Assembly: GCA_016705545.1 (NCBI GenBank)
Contig: JADIYA010000010.1
Coordinates: 62,001 to 126,000 of the forward strand
From: Flavobacteriales bacterium
GTDB lineage: Bacteria; Bacteroidota; Bacteroidia; Flavobacteriales_F; PHOS-HE28
Direction: 5' to 3'
Length of the DNA: 64,000 nt
A program made the position numbers and the translations under genes. Position 1 is the stretch's first letter. Each line of letters begins with the position of its first letter. The notes under the pieces were generated by a model. That model searched no databases, was not told the DNA's origin, and saw only the letters and a program-made list of their open reading frames with translations. Below, in pieces: positions 1 to 8,541 of this stretch.

Positions 1-626
1 TTATCGGGATGCGCGTAGCCCCGGCCGAGCCACACTTCGTCGAAATCAGTCAGGAAGGATTTCACTTGACGATCGATGCTGCGATACCAGCCGTGCGCCT
101 GGCCGAGCTTCTGATCCACCAGCCATACCTCGGCAACGCCCGGAGGCACCAGCCACTCGAATGAGCGCGGCAGCAGCAGCACCAATCCGAGGTCCGGATG
201 CTCATCGAGGTAGTGCTGGGCATTCCAGAGCTTCAAGAGCACGTGCCCATAGAGGAAATCGAGCGTGTTCAGCAGCAAAACGCGCTTGCATGAGCGGAGC
301 ACGCGGCGCTCGATGCGCACTTCGGCATCGCTGGGCGCGCGGAAGCCCTGCATCAGCGGGCCATGCACCCAATCGCGCACCTGCTTCGGATTGTGCAGCA
401 CGCCATCATCCACGCCGATGGCGAGGTCGTAATCCACAGCGAAGCCAATGGGCAGATCGTGGTAGAAGCGGTAGCCGCAGCTGCTGCATTGGTATTCGCC
501 GAGGATGTGGATGCCGGGGAAGGCTACGTCGAGCACGCGCGGGTTCGGTTGGCCGCATTTCGGGCATGCGCGATCGGCGAAGGGCGCGGGCTTCAGCGGG
601 ACGAGGTGGCGGGAGGGCGCGTTCAT
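1..626 (-). CDS. Zinc-ribbon protein of the exopolysaccharide operon (3' end beyond window)
   Basis: Reading leftwards from an ATG at 626, about 208 codons are open to the window edge, so the C-terminus is missing. Two CxxC pairs (CPKC at residues 21-24 and CSSC at 47-50) form an N-terminal zinc-ribbon-like knuckle. The rest has no motif I recognise. The start overlaps the stop of the upstream flippase gene in an ATGA arrangement (623-626), implying translational coupling. It is the last visible gene of a wza-wzc-wzx operon, so a role in surface polysaccharide assembly or modification is likely by context only. A glycan-modifying transferase is possible but nothing visible proves it. Confidence 0.6.
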   Translation of the reverse strand, partial: MNAPSRHLVPLKPAPFADRACPKCGQPNPRVLDVAFPGIHILGEYQCSSCGYRFYHDLPIGFAVDYDLAIGVDDGVLHNPKQVRDWVHGPLMQGFRAPSDAEVRIERRVLRSCKRVLLLNTLDFLYGHVLLKLWNAQHYLDEHPDLGLVLLLPRSFEWLVPPGVAEVWLVDQKLGQAHGWYRSIDRQVKSFLTDFDEVWLGRGYAHPD

Positions 627-1966
627 TCGGCGCGATGGAACTTCCAGAAGGTGAATATGCCGGTGAGCATCAGGCGAAGGTTCTCGCGGGTGCGCGGAGT
701 GATGAGGTCAAGTACGAAGATGCTAACGGCGAAGGAGATGATGGTGGCCCAGATGGCGCCGATGGAGCGGTACTCGGGGATCAGCAGCCAATTGATGCCC
801 ACGTTGAGCGCCACGCCCACCAGCGCCGTCAGCAGTGAGTAGCGGAAGAGCCCCTCGTTGGTGATGAAGCCGCGCTTGCCGGTGCCCATGTTGGTGAAGA
901 AGAGGCGGATGGCGAAGAGGCCGAGCAGCACGCCGGCCGGCTCGAATTCAACCCCGAAGAGCAGCACCACGATGGGTTTGGCGAGCAGGTAGAGCGGGAT
1001 CGCTGTGACGAGGAAGAGCCCGAACATCAGGCGGTACTGGTTCAGCAGGCGGTCGGTGTACAGCGCGTGCGAGACCGCTTTGGCCCTGGTGATGGCAGGC
1101 GCCAAGGTGCTCTGTACGATCATGGGCAGGAAGCCGAGCGCCTCGATCATGCGCAGGGCCACGCTGTACTGTCCCACCTCGGCGAAGGCCGCCTCTTCAC
1201 CGTCGGTGGCGGTGAGCAGGTCCTTGATCATCACCTGATCGATGCGCGCCTGCACGAAGAGCGCCATCCCGTAGATCAGCATGGGCCACGATTCGCTCAG
1301 CAGCCGAAGGGACATGTCGCGCGTGGCCTTCCAATGGCGCCATTGCAGGCCTTCGCGCTTGAATACGGTGAAGTAGCCCGAAGAGAGCACCACATACTCC
1401 AAGGCATACATCCATGCAAAGCCGATGAGCGCCGGACGGCCTTCAACATGACCGGCATGCACCGCCCAGGCCAGTGCGAGTTTCGCAGCCGAGGAGATGA
1501 GGGCCTGCGCCATCTGCACCTTGGCCACAGGGCCTGCCTTCACTTGCGACATGAACCAGTGCTCGATCACGCCGATGGGCCGCATCAGCTCGGCGGAGGC
1601 GATCACGATGATGAGCGTCACCGTTAGTCCGTCCATGCCCTTGAGCAAGGAACCCGCCGTGGCGAGCAGGACCATCAGCATCGCGCCGAAGAACTTCAGC
1701 AAGGCGGCGCTGCCCAGGAGTTCATCTCGCTTCTCGGGGTGGCGCACCAGGTCGCGCACCAGGATCTCATCGATGCCCATGGCGCCGAGCGCGAAGAATA
1801 GTCCCACGAAACCGGTGGCGTAATTGAGCTGACCGAAGAGCTCATCGCCCAGCGCGCGGGCCACCACCACGCCGGTGAGTAGCACGAGGCCCAATCGCAG
1901 GATCCGCTCAACGAAGAGCCACGATACGTTCTTCAGGACCTTCTGCGCGCCTTCTGATCGGAGCAT
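623..1966 (-). CDS. Polysaccharide flippase (Wzx / MATE-like oligosaccharide transporter)
   Basis: The 447-residue product is strongly hydrophobic with many predicted membrane segments and the layout of Wzx/RfbX flippases: N-terminal NVSWLFVERILRLG, a motif typical of polysaccharide biosynthesis membrane proteins, then repeated helices of the MVF/MATE superfamily. Such proteins move undecaprenyl-pyrophosphate-linked repeat units across the inner membrane. It begins 8 bp after the stop of the wzc-like gene and its own stop overlaps the next start by 4 bp, so the four genes from 5086 down to 1 look like one transcript. Length is in the usual range for the family. Substrate cannot be told from sequence. 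Confidence 0.85.
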   Translation of the reverse strand: MLRSEGAQKVLKNVSWLFVERILRLGLVLLTGVVVARALGDELFGQLNYATGFVGLFFALGAMGIDEILVRDLVRHPEKRDELLGSAALLKFFGAMLMVLLATAGSLLKGMDGLTVTLIIVIASAELMRPIGVIEHWFMSQVKAGPVAKVQMAQALISSAAKLALAWAVHAGHVEGRPALIGFAWMYALEYVVLSSGYFTVFKREGLQWRHWKATRDMSLRLLSESWPMLIYGMALFVQARIDQVMIKDLLTATDGEEAAFAEVGQYSVALRMIEALGFLPMIVQSTLAPAITRAKAVSHALYTDRLLNQYRLMFGLFLVTAIPLYLLAKPIVVLLFGVEFEPAGVLLGLFAIRLFFTNMGTGKRGFITNEGLFRYSLLTALVGVALNVGINWLLIPEYRSIGAIWATIISFAVSIFVLDLITPRTRENLRLMLTGIFTFWKFHRAE

Positions 1967-1974
1967 GCGCAGGG

Positions 1975-4305
1975 CTACTTGGTGTAGTAGCCGTAGCCGT
2001 TGTTGCGATCCGCCCGCACGTTGTTGAACAGCACGTCCACGCGGCCTAGCTGCCCGGACTTCACCAACTCATTCACGGTGCGGAGCGAACCGCGGCGCGT
2101 GTAGCGCTCGCGCACTACGTACAAGGTGACATCAAGATGTCCCATGAGCACCACGAATTCGCTCACCAGTCCCAAGGGCGAGGAATCCACCACGATGTGG
2201 TCGTAACGCTGGCGAAGCGTCGCCATGAGCTCGCCCATGCGTGGGCTCTCAGCCAGCTCGCCAGGGTTCGGCGGAATGGGTCCGGCGCCGATCACATCCA
2301 GGCCCGGCACATCAGTATGCACGGTGATGCCGGCGATATCGGCCTCCCCGATCAGCCAGGTGCTCAGCCCGGGCCCATCAGGCAGTTCCATCGAGCGGTT
2401 CACGTTCGGCCGGCGCATGTCGGCATCGATCAGCAGCACGCGCTTTCCGGAGACGGCAAGCACCGTGGCGAGGTTCACGGCGCAGAAGGTCTTGCCTTCG
2501 CCGCTGGTGCCGCTGGTAAGGCCGATGACCTGGCGCGGTGCGTTGGCCTTGAGGTATTGCAGGTTGATGCGCGCGGTCCGGAACGATTCGGCCAGCAGGC
2601 TCTTGGGCTCGTCGGGCGTGATGCGCCGCCGCTTGCTGCTGGGGATCACGGCGAGCACGGGCAAAGCGGTGAGGCGCTTGAGCTCGTCGAGGTCGTTGAT
2701 GCGGTCGTTGAAGAAGTCGAGCAGAACGATCAGCAATGCAGGTAGCAGCAGCCCGATCAACAGTGCGCCGCCGAGCACCACTTTCTTGTCCGGCCCGATG
2801 GCGCCTCCAATGGACCTTGCCTGGTCCACCACGCTCTTGTCCACTTGGTCCGACGCGATGGCGATTCCGGCTTCAGCCTTCTTCTCCATCAGGTAATTGT
2901 AGAGGCCGCCGCTCAGGTCGAGCTTGCGCTGCTTGATGCCCAACTCGCGCTCCTCGCGCGGGATCTGACCGAGTTGATAGCCGATGGAATTGACGCGGCT
3001 GGTGATCTCGTTGTAGTCGATCTCCGCGCGCTCCACCAGGCTGGCAGCGGTCTGTTCCAGCGATTGAGTGAGGTTCTTGAGCTTGCGCTCCATGGCAATG
3101 GTGGTGGGGTCGTTCTTCACCCCGGTGGTGCCCGTGCGCGCGGCCAGGTCGGAGCTCAGACGCGTGATCTCGAGCACGAGGTTGTTGAGCACGGGGTCGT
3201 CGATGCCGCTTGATGAAGGTGCGGGCACGTTGCGCATGTCGCTCTGCGAGCGGATCTTGTCGAGCACGCTGATGCAATAGGAGCGCCTGCGCTGAATGCT
3301 GCTGCGCTCGTTCTCCAGCCGTGATCGCTCTTGGGCGAGCGCATCAGCGGTGCCCACGACATTGAACATGCTGGTGCTGCTGCGCACCTGCTGCATCTCG
3401 TTCTCGGCGCGGCGCAGCGAGTCGCCCACCAGGCCGAGCTGATCATCGATGAAATCGATGGTGCGCAGGCCCTTCTGCTGCTGCTTGTACAGCGCCGACT
3501 CGATGAAGGCGTCCATCAAGGTGTTGATGAAGGCGATGTCCTTCGATGGCGAGGAGCCCGCCATGGATAGGGAAATCACGTGCCCGTTGTCATCGGGCTC
3601 GCTTACGCTCAGACGCCCTCCGTAATTCATCACCTGGGCGTCGAGGCTGTTGATCTTGAAGAAGTAATCGGTCTCCGGGCTGTATTCCCGGTCCTCCGGG
3701 AACTCGATCCGGAAGCTCAGGTGATTGCCCACGAAAGGTTCGCCGATGGGCACGGTCTGATCAAGGTCGTACTCGGGCACATAGGCTTCCACGATCTCCT
3801 GCTTCTGCACGTTGTACAGCATCACATTCTTTCCCTTGGCCGTAACGCGGTAGGTGCCTGTGCCGCGGTCAACCTTCACATGGATAGGGATGCCGGTCAC
3901 CTGCACGCTCACGGAATCGAGCTGCACGCGGAAGGGCGGGAAGCTGTACTGCTCCTGGGTGAGGTAGCGCTTGGTGGTGTAGTAGCTCACGCCGAAATCG
4001 AGGCGGTTCAGCGTCTTCACCATCATGCTGCGCGAGGTGAGCAGGGCGATGTCGTCCTCGAGCTGCGAGTTGCCGCGCACCAGCGACATGCCCTTGAGGA
4101 AGTCCTCCTGGCGCCCGCCGAAGCCCCGGTCGCCTTCGCCCATGAGCATGCGTGCGCTTACCATGTAGGTCTTGGGGGTGGTCTTCAGATAGGCCACGCC
4201 GAGCCCGCCGGCGATGAGGCCCGTGATGGCGAACCACCACCATCGGCGCAGGATCTTGCGCACAACAGCGCGCAGGTCGATGACATCAGAGGCTTGCGCG
4301 GCCAT
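1975..4305 (-). CDS. Wzc-like polysaccharide co-polymerase with BY-kinase domain
   Basis: This 776-residue inner-membrane protein controls chain length and export of a surface polysaccharide. The N-terminus has a Wzz-type membrane segment (WWWFAITGLIAGGLGVAYL, about residues 22-40), followed by a long periplasmic coiled-coil region. A second membrane segment (VVLGGALLIGLLLPALLIVL) precedes the cytoplasmic tyrosine kinase domain. The kinase has Walker A GTSGEGKT near residue 600, Walker A' LLIDADMRRP and Walker B HIVVDSSP. It ends in a tyrosine-rich tail (NNGYGYYTK), the usual autophosphorylation cluster, though with only three tyrosines. It starts 1 bp after the stop of the wza-like gene. The single-chain fusion of co-polymerase and kinase is the usual form in Gram-negative bacteria. 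Confidence 0.9.
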   Translation of the reverse strand: MAAQASDVIDLRAVVRKILRRWWWFAITGLIAGGLGVAYLKTTPKTYMVSARMLMGEGDRGFGGRQEDFLKGMSLVRGNSQLEDDIALLTSRSMMVKTLNRLDFGVSYYTTKRYLTQEQYSFPPFRVQLDSVSVQVTGIPIHVKVDRGTGTYRVTAKGKNVMLYNVQKQEIVEAYVPEYDLDQTVPIGEPFVGNHLSFRIEFPEDREYSPETDYFFKINSLDAQVMNYGGRLSVSEPDDNGHVISLSMAGSSPSKDIAFINTLMDAFIESALYKQQQKGLRTIDFIDDQLGLVGDSLRRAENEMQQVRSSTSMFNVVGTADALAQERSRLENERSSIQRRRSYCISVLDKIRSQSDMRNVPAPSSSGIDDPVLNNLVLEITRLSSDLAARTGTTGVKNDPTTIAMERKLKNLTQSLEQTAASLVERAEIDYNEITSRVNSIGYQLGQIPREERELGIKQRKLDLSGGLYNYLMEKKAEAGIAIASDQVDKSVVDQARSIGGAIGPDKKVVLGGALLIGLLLPALLIVLLDFFNDRINDLDELKRLTALPVLAVIPSSKRRRITPDEPKSLLAESFRTARINLQYLKANAPRQVIGLTSGTSGEGKTFCAVNLATVLAVSGKRVLLIDADMRRPNVNRSMELPDGPGLSTWLIGEADIAGITVHTDVPGLDVIGAGPIPPNPGELAESPRMGELMATLRQRYDHIVVDSSPLGLVSEFVVLMGHLDVTLYVVRERYTRRGSLRTVNELVKSGQLGRVDVLFNNVRADRNNGYGYYTK

Positions 4306-4306
4306 G

Positions 4307-5086
4307 CTATTGGGTGTTGTTCTTCACCACCGTGAAAACCACGGCTGCAGTGCTCAGCGTGGTGAGGATGATGGAGAGGATCTCGAGGTTGATGCGTGCC
4401 GGACGGGCGCGCAGGTGCGGCACGAAGACCACATCGTTGGGCAGCAGGTAGTAGTATTCCGAGCGCAGCACATCCGTGGTGCTCATGTCCACGTACAGGG
4501 CCTGCACGCCGCGGTCGCTCTGGCGCATGAGCGTCACATGGCCTTTGTCGGCGAGTTCGAGCGGTCCTCCCGCCATGCTGAGCGCATCGAGGATGGTGAT
4601 CTGGTTGTTGTACACCATGTAGGTGCCGGGCCGGCCCACGGCGCCCAACACGCTCACGCGCCAGTTCACCATCTTCAGGATCACGGTGGCGTTGGTGAAG
4701 TACTCGTTGATCTTGCGCTGCACCAGGTCCTGCGCCTCGCCCACGGTGAGGCCTTGCAGCTTCACCTTGCCTACCTGCGGCAGGTGCACGTTGCCGGTCT
4801 TGTCCACGGAGAAGCCGTTCACATAGAGCATGGCATCATTCACGCCCATGCCGCCGCCGGGTCCTTCGATGTTGAAGTAGCGGTGCGTCTGGTCATCAAG
4901 GCCCAGTACACGGATGCTGAGCACATCGTTCACCTGCAGGCGGTACTCGAATTTCTGGTTCTCGAACAGCTTGCTGGCACCAGGGGTCAGCGAGGGGTCA
5001 TTGAGGTAATTGACGCTGCGCCGGCTCACGCAGGAGGCCAAGAGCAGCAGCGCCAGCGGGAGCAGGAGCCGGTTGGGTGAACGCAT
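4307..5086 (-). CDS. Wza-like polysaccharide export lipoprotein with SLBB domain
   Basis: I chose the ATG at 5086 because it gives a clean lipoprotein signal: MRSPNRLLLPLALLLLASC, with the lipobox cysteine at residue 19. An in-frame start at 5137 would only add a non-signal leader. The mature protein has a polysaccharide-export (Poly_export) domain (YRLQVNDVLSIRVLG, then a conserved VDKTGNVHLPQVG strand) and one SLBB-type domain (SVLGAVGRPGTYMV). The C-terminus has a hydrophobic stretch (LEILSIILTTLSTAAVVFTVV) that could be the outer-membrane segment or a helix packing against Wzc. It is the first gene of the operon, followed by its kinase partner 1 bp later. Confidence 0.88.
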   Translation of the reverse strand: MRSPNRLLLPLALLLLASCVSRRSVNYLNDPSLTPGASKLFENQKFEYRLQVNDVLSIRVLGLDDQTHRYFNIEGPGGGMGVNDAMLYVNGFSVDKTGNVHLPQVGKVKLQGLTVGEAQDLVQRKINEYFTNATVILKMVNWRVSVLGAVGRPGTYMVYNNQITILDALSMAGGPLELADKGHVTLMRQSDRGVQALYVDMSTTDVLRSEYYYLLPNDVVFVPHLRARPARINLEILSIILTTLSTAAVVFTVVKNNTQ

Positions 5087-5221
5087 GCGGTGCGAGGTGA
5101 TGGGCGCGGAGCCCGGGGCCATTGGAGGCACGGCCAAATATAGATGGGGGGGAAGAGGCTATGCCCCGTCCGGGATGAACGACCGTCAACGATCGCCCGG
5201 TGACGAATCCGCAGCGCCCGT

Positions 5222-6391
5222 TCAGCCCTTCAACACACCCCGGCTGATCACGATGCGCTGCACCTCGCTGGTGCCCTCGTAGATCTGGGTGATCTTGGCA
5301 TCGCGCATCAGGCGCTCCACGTGATACTCTTTCACGTACCCGTAGCCGCCATGCACCTGCACGGCCTCTACCGTGGTGCGCATGGCCACCTCGCTGGCAA
5401 AGACCTTGGCCATGGCGCTGGCCTGATCGTAGTTCAGATGCTTGTCCTTCAGCCATGCAGCTTTCAAGCAGAGCAGGCGCGCGGCCTCGATCTCCGTGGC
5501 CATGTCGGCCAGCTTGAAGGCAATGGCCTGGTGCTCGCTGATGGCCTTTCCGAAGGCCTTGCGCTCCTTGCTGTAGGCCAAGGCCAGTTCATACGCGCCG
5601 CTCGCAATGCCCAGCGCTTGTGAAGCGATGCCGATGCGCCCGCCGCTCAAGGTCTTCATGGCGAAGGTGAAGCCGAAGCCTTCGTCGCCGATGCGGTTGG
5701 CCTTGGGCACTTTCACATCCTGGAACATCAGGGTGTGGGTGTCGGATCCACGGATGCCGAGCTTGTCCTCTTTGGCACCCACTACGAAACCGGGCATGCC
5801 CTTCTCCACGATGAGGCAGTTGATGCCCTTGTGGCCCTTGGCCACATCGGTCTGGGCCATCACCAGGTAGGTGCTGGCCGAACCGCCGTTGGTGATCCAG
5901 TTCTTGGTTCCGTTCAGCAGGTAATGGTCGCCCATGTCGATGGCGGTGGTGCGCTGACTGGTGGCATCGCTACCGGCCTCCGGTTCGCTCAGGCAGAAGG
6001 CACCGATCACTTCACCCTTTGCCAGGGGAACCAGGTACTTCCGCTTCTGCTCCTCGTTAGCGAAATGCTCCAAGCCCCAGCACACCAAGCTGTTGTTCAC
6101 GCTCATCACCACGCTGGTGCTCGCATCCACCTTGCTGATCTCCTCCATGGCGAGCACGTAGCTTATGGTATCCATGCCGCCCCCCCCGTACTCTGGGCTC
6201 ACCATCATGCCAAGGAAGCCGAGTTCGCCCAACTGCCGGATCTCTTCTTTGGGGAATCGCTGCTCACGGTCGCGGTCGATCACACCGGCCTTGAGCACGT
6301 TCTGCGCGAAATCGCGCGCCGCATCGCGCACGGCGAGCTGCTCTTCACTGAGTTCGAAGTTGAGTCCGGCGAGGGTGTCGGTGGCTTGCAT
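5222..6391 (-). CDS. Acyl-CoA dehydrogenase (short/medium-chain type)
   Basis: This 389-residue flavoprotein catalyses alpha,beta-dehydrogenation of an acyl-CoA, passing electrons to ETF. It shows N-terminal (EEQLAVRDAARDFAQ), middle (AFCLSEPEAGSDATSQRTTA, the FAD/substrate beta domain) and C-terminal (GRIGIASQALGIASGAYELA; QVHGGYGY) signatures of the family. The catalytic base is Glu372 in the motif QIYEGTSEVQ, as in short-chain and medium-chain enzymes. Length matches butyryl-CoA dehydrogenases. It stands alone, divergent from the cyclophilin gene with a 147-bp gap. Exact chain-length preference is not readable; branched-chain acyl-CoA is an alternative. Confidence 0.92.
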   Translation of the reverse strand: MQATDTLAGLNFELSEEQLAVRDAARDFAQNVLKAGVIDRDREQRFPKEEIRQLGELGFLGMMVSPEYGGGGMDTISYVLAMEEISKVDASTSVVMSVNNSLVCWGLEHFANEEQKRKYLVPLAKGEVIGAFCLSEPEAGSDATSQRTTAIDMGDHYLLNGTKNWITNGGSASTYLVMAQTDVAKGHKGINCLIVEKGMPGFVVGAKEDKLGIRGSDTHTLMFQDVKVPKANRIGDEGFGFTFAMKTLSGGRIGIASQALGIASGAYELALAYSKERKAFGKAISEHQAIAFKLADMATEIEAARLLCLKAAWLKDKHLNYDQASAMAKVFASEVAMRTTVEAVQVHGGYGYVKEYHVERLMRDAKITQIYEGTSEVQRIVISRGVLKG

Positions 6392-6538
6392 GTGTGTGGT
6401 CCGTCAAGGGCTGGCGAATGTAACCCAGCCGCGCCCTCCATTGTTCGATCATATGGCATCAAGTGGACAAGCCTCGCAGAGCGGTGGCCGTCCTCATACA
6501 TTTGGCGCCCGTCGACGAACACTTAGACTCACAACCAC

Positions 6539-7225
6539 ATGCCGCTCACGTACCTCTGTTCCGCGCTCATGGCCCTCTCTGTTGCGGCCTGCTCCAGTAG
6601 CGATGGAGCGTCTGCGGACGACCAAACAACCAAGAAGAACGTGGAGACCTTACCCGAAGGCGTTTACGCCCGCATCACGACCAATAAAGGCGTGATCCTC
6701 ATCCGATTCGAGCACGAGAAGGCGCCCATGACGGTGGCCAACTTCGTGGCCTTGGCCGAAGGCAAGATGAAGAACAACGCGAAGCCGGAAGGCACGCCGT
6801 ACTTCGATGGATTGATCTTCCATCGGGTGATTCCCGGCTTCATGATCCAAGGCGGCTGCCCGCTGGGCACAGGCACCGGGAATCCCGGCTACGCCTTCGC
6901 GGATGAGATCCACCCCGACCTGAAGCACACGCGGGCGGGCACTTTGAGCATGGCCAACGCCGGCCCCGCTACCAATGGCAGCCAATTCTTCATCACCAAC
7001 GGACCCACGCCGCACCTCGATGGCCGGCACGCGGTGTTCGGTTATGTGGTGCAAGGCCAGGATGTGGTGGATGCCATTGCGGGTGTTCCCCGTGGCCGCG
7101 GCGATAAGCCGAATGAGGATGTGGTGATGCAGAAAGTGGCCATTGAGCGCGTGGGCAAGGCCGCCAAGGCTTGGGACGCCGTAGCGGTTCTGAAGGCCAA
7201 TCAGGCCAAGTTCATGCAGCGTTAA
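6539..7225 (+). CDS. Exported cyclophilin-type peptidyl-prolyl cis-trans isomerase
   Basis: The 228-residue product begins with a short hydrophobic stretch ending in SVAAC (Cys18), a plausible lipobox, although the usual N-terminal positive charge is absent. A stop codon 15 bp upstream (TAG at 6524) rules out an earlier start in this frame. The cyclophilin core is complete: FHRVIPGFMIQGG, the AGTLSMANAGPATNGSQFFI stretch and LDGRHAVFGYVV, including the catalytic Arg and the QFF and HAVFG signatures. It would assist folding of envelope proteins as an anchored periplasmic protein. It converges on the DEAD-box helicase gene and the two stop codons share the palindrome TTAA (7222-7225). Confidence 0.88.
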   Translation: MPLTYLCSALMALSVAACSSSDGASADDQTTKKNVETLPEGVYARITTNKGVILIRFEHEKAPMTVANFVALAEGKMKNNAKPEGTPYFDGLIFHRVIPGFMIQGGCPLGTGTGNPGYAFADEIHPDLKHTRAGTLSMANAGPATNGSQFFITNGPTPHLDGRHAVFGYVVQGQDVVDAIAGVPRGRGDKPNEDVVMQKVAIERVGKAAKAWDAVAVLKANQAKFMQR

Positions 7226-8454
7226 CGCCTGCCGCCACGACCGGATCCACGGCCTCCGCCTCGGCGGGGGCCGTTCCTGGTTTCACGCTTCCCGCCTTGC
7301 GGGTCGTAGGCAGGCCCGGGAGGAAGGCCAGCAGGCATGGGCATCTTCTTCACTTCGTAGCCGATCAAGGCCTCGATGCGGCCGAACTCACGCATCTCCT
7401 TCTCGTTCACGAAAGTGATGGCCGTGCCCTTGCGCGCGGCACGGGCGGTGCGGCCCACGCGGTGCACGTAGTCCTCCGGGTCCTTCGGCACATCGTAGTT
7501 GATCACCAGGTCGATGTCGTCGATGTCGATGCCCCGGCTCACCACATCGGTGGCCACCAGGATGCGCAGCTTGCGGTTGCGGAAAGCGAGCATCGTGGAC
7601 TCGCGCTCGCTTTGGTCCAGGTCGCTGTGCATGCCGCTGCAGCTGAAGCCGCGCTTCTGCAGGTGCCGGTTCAGGTTCTTCACCTCCACCTTGCGGCCAG
7701 CGAAGATCACGATGCTGGTGGCCTCATTCGAGCGCAGGATATTCTCCAGTACATCGGCCTTCTTCATGTCGTACACCACGTAGGCCTGCTGATCAACGCC
7801 CTCGGCCGGCTTGCTCAGCGCGATGGTGATCTCCACTGGGTCATGCAGCACCTGCTTGGCCAATTCGCGAATGACGGGTGGCATGGTGGCGCTGAACATC
7901 AGCGTCTGCCGTTCGGCGGGCAGGAACTTGATGATGCGCTTGATGTCGTCTATGAAGCCCATGTCGAGCATGCGGTCGGCTTCATCGAGCACCAGGAATT
8001 CCAGGCCTTTCACGGGCACATAGCCCAGGTTGAGGTGGCTGAGCAATTTGCCTGGGGTGGCCACCACGACTTCCACACCGCTGGTGAGCGCTTGCTTCTG
8101 CTGGTCGAAGGTGTTGCCATCGCTGCCTCCGTAGAGCGGGATGCTGGTGATCGGCGTATAGTAGGCGATGGCCTGCATCTGCTGATCGATCTGCAAGGCG
8201 AGCTCGCGCGTGGGCACAACCACCAGTGCCCGGATGCTGCCTTCCTCCTTTGGCCGGTAGCCGGTGATCACATCGATGAGCGGCAGCAGGAAGGCGGCGG
8301 TCTTGCCAGTGCCGGTCTGTGCACAGGCAATGAGGTCCCGGTGGCCCAGCGCCGCCGGGATCGCTTGCTGCTGGATGGGCGTTGGGACCTTGATGTTCAT
8401 GGCATCGAGTCCCTGTAACAGGTCGTCGCTGATGCCGAGGGAATGGAAATCCAT
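7222..8454 (-). CDS. DEAD-box ATP-dependent RNA helicase
   Basis: All helicase motifs are visible in order: Q motif (VPTPIQQQAIP), I (AQTGTGKT), Ia (PTRELA), Ib (TPGK), II (DEAD), III (SAT), IV (IVIFAGRK), V (ATDVVSRGIDI) and VI (HRVGRTAR). The 410-residue protein is a RhlE/CsdA-type cytoplasmic RNA unwinding enzyme. It ends in a short Arg/Gly-rich tail (GPRRGGGRGSGRGGRR), a non-specific RNA-binding extension common in Bacteroidota RhlE-like proteins. It is a single gene, convergent with the cyclophilin gene. Ribosome assembly or cold-shock RNA remodelling is the usual role of the family; the specific substrate is not evident. Confidence 0.93.
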   Translation of the reverse strand: MDFHSLGISDDLLQGLDAMNIKVPTPIQQQAIPAALGHRDLIACAQTGTGKTAAFLLPLIDVITGYRPKEEGSIRALVVVPTRELALQIDQQMQAIAYYTPITSIPLYGGSDGNTFDQQKQALTSGVEVVVATPGKLLSHLNLGYVPVKGLEFLVLDEADRMLDMGFIDDIKRIIKFLPAERQTLMFSATMPPVIRELAKQVLHDPVEITIALSKPAEGVDQQAYVVYDMKKADVLENILRSNEATSIVIFAGRKVEVKNLNRHLQKRGFSCSGMHSDLDQSERESTMLAFRNRKLRILVATDVVSRGIDIDDIDLVINYDVPKDPEDYVHRVGRTARAARKGTAITFVNEKEMREFGRIEALIGYEVKKMPMPAGLPPGPAYDPQGGKRETRNGPRRGGGRGSGRGGRR

Positions 8455-8541
8455 GTGTGGAGGACGGCTGCGCAGGATTCGGTTTGCGCGCGTGTGCTCT
8501 GACTTGAGCGGGGCCGAAGATAGTCGGCTGCGTTTGGGCGC

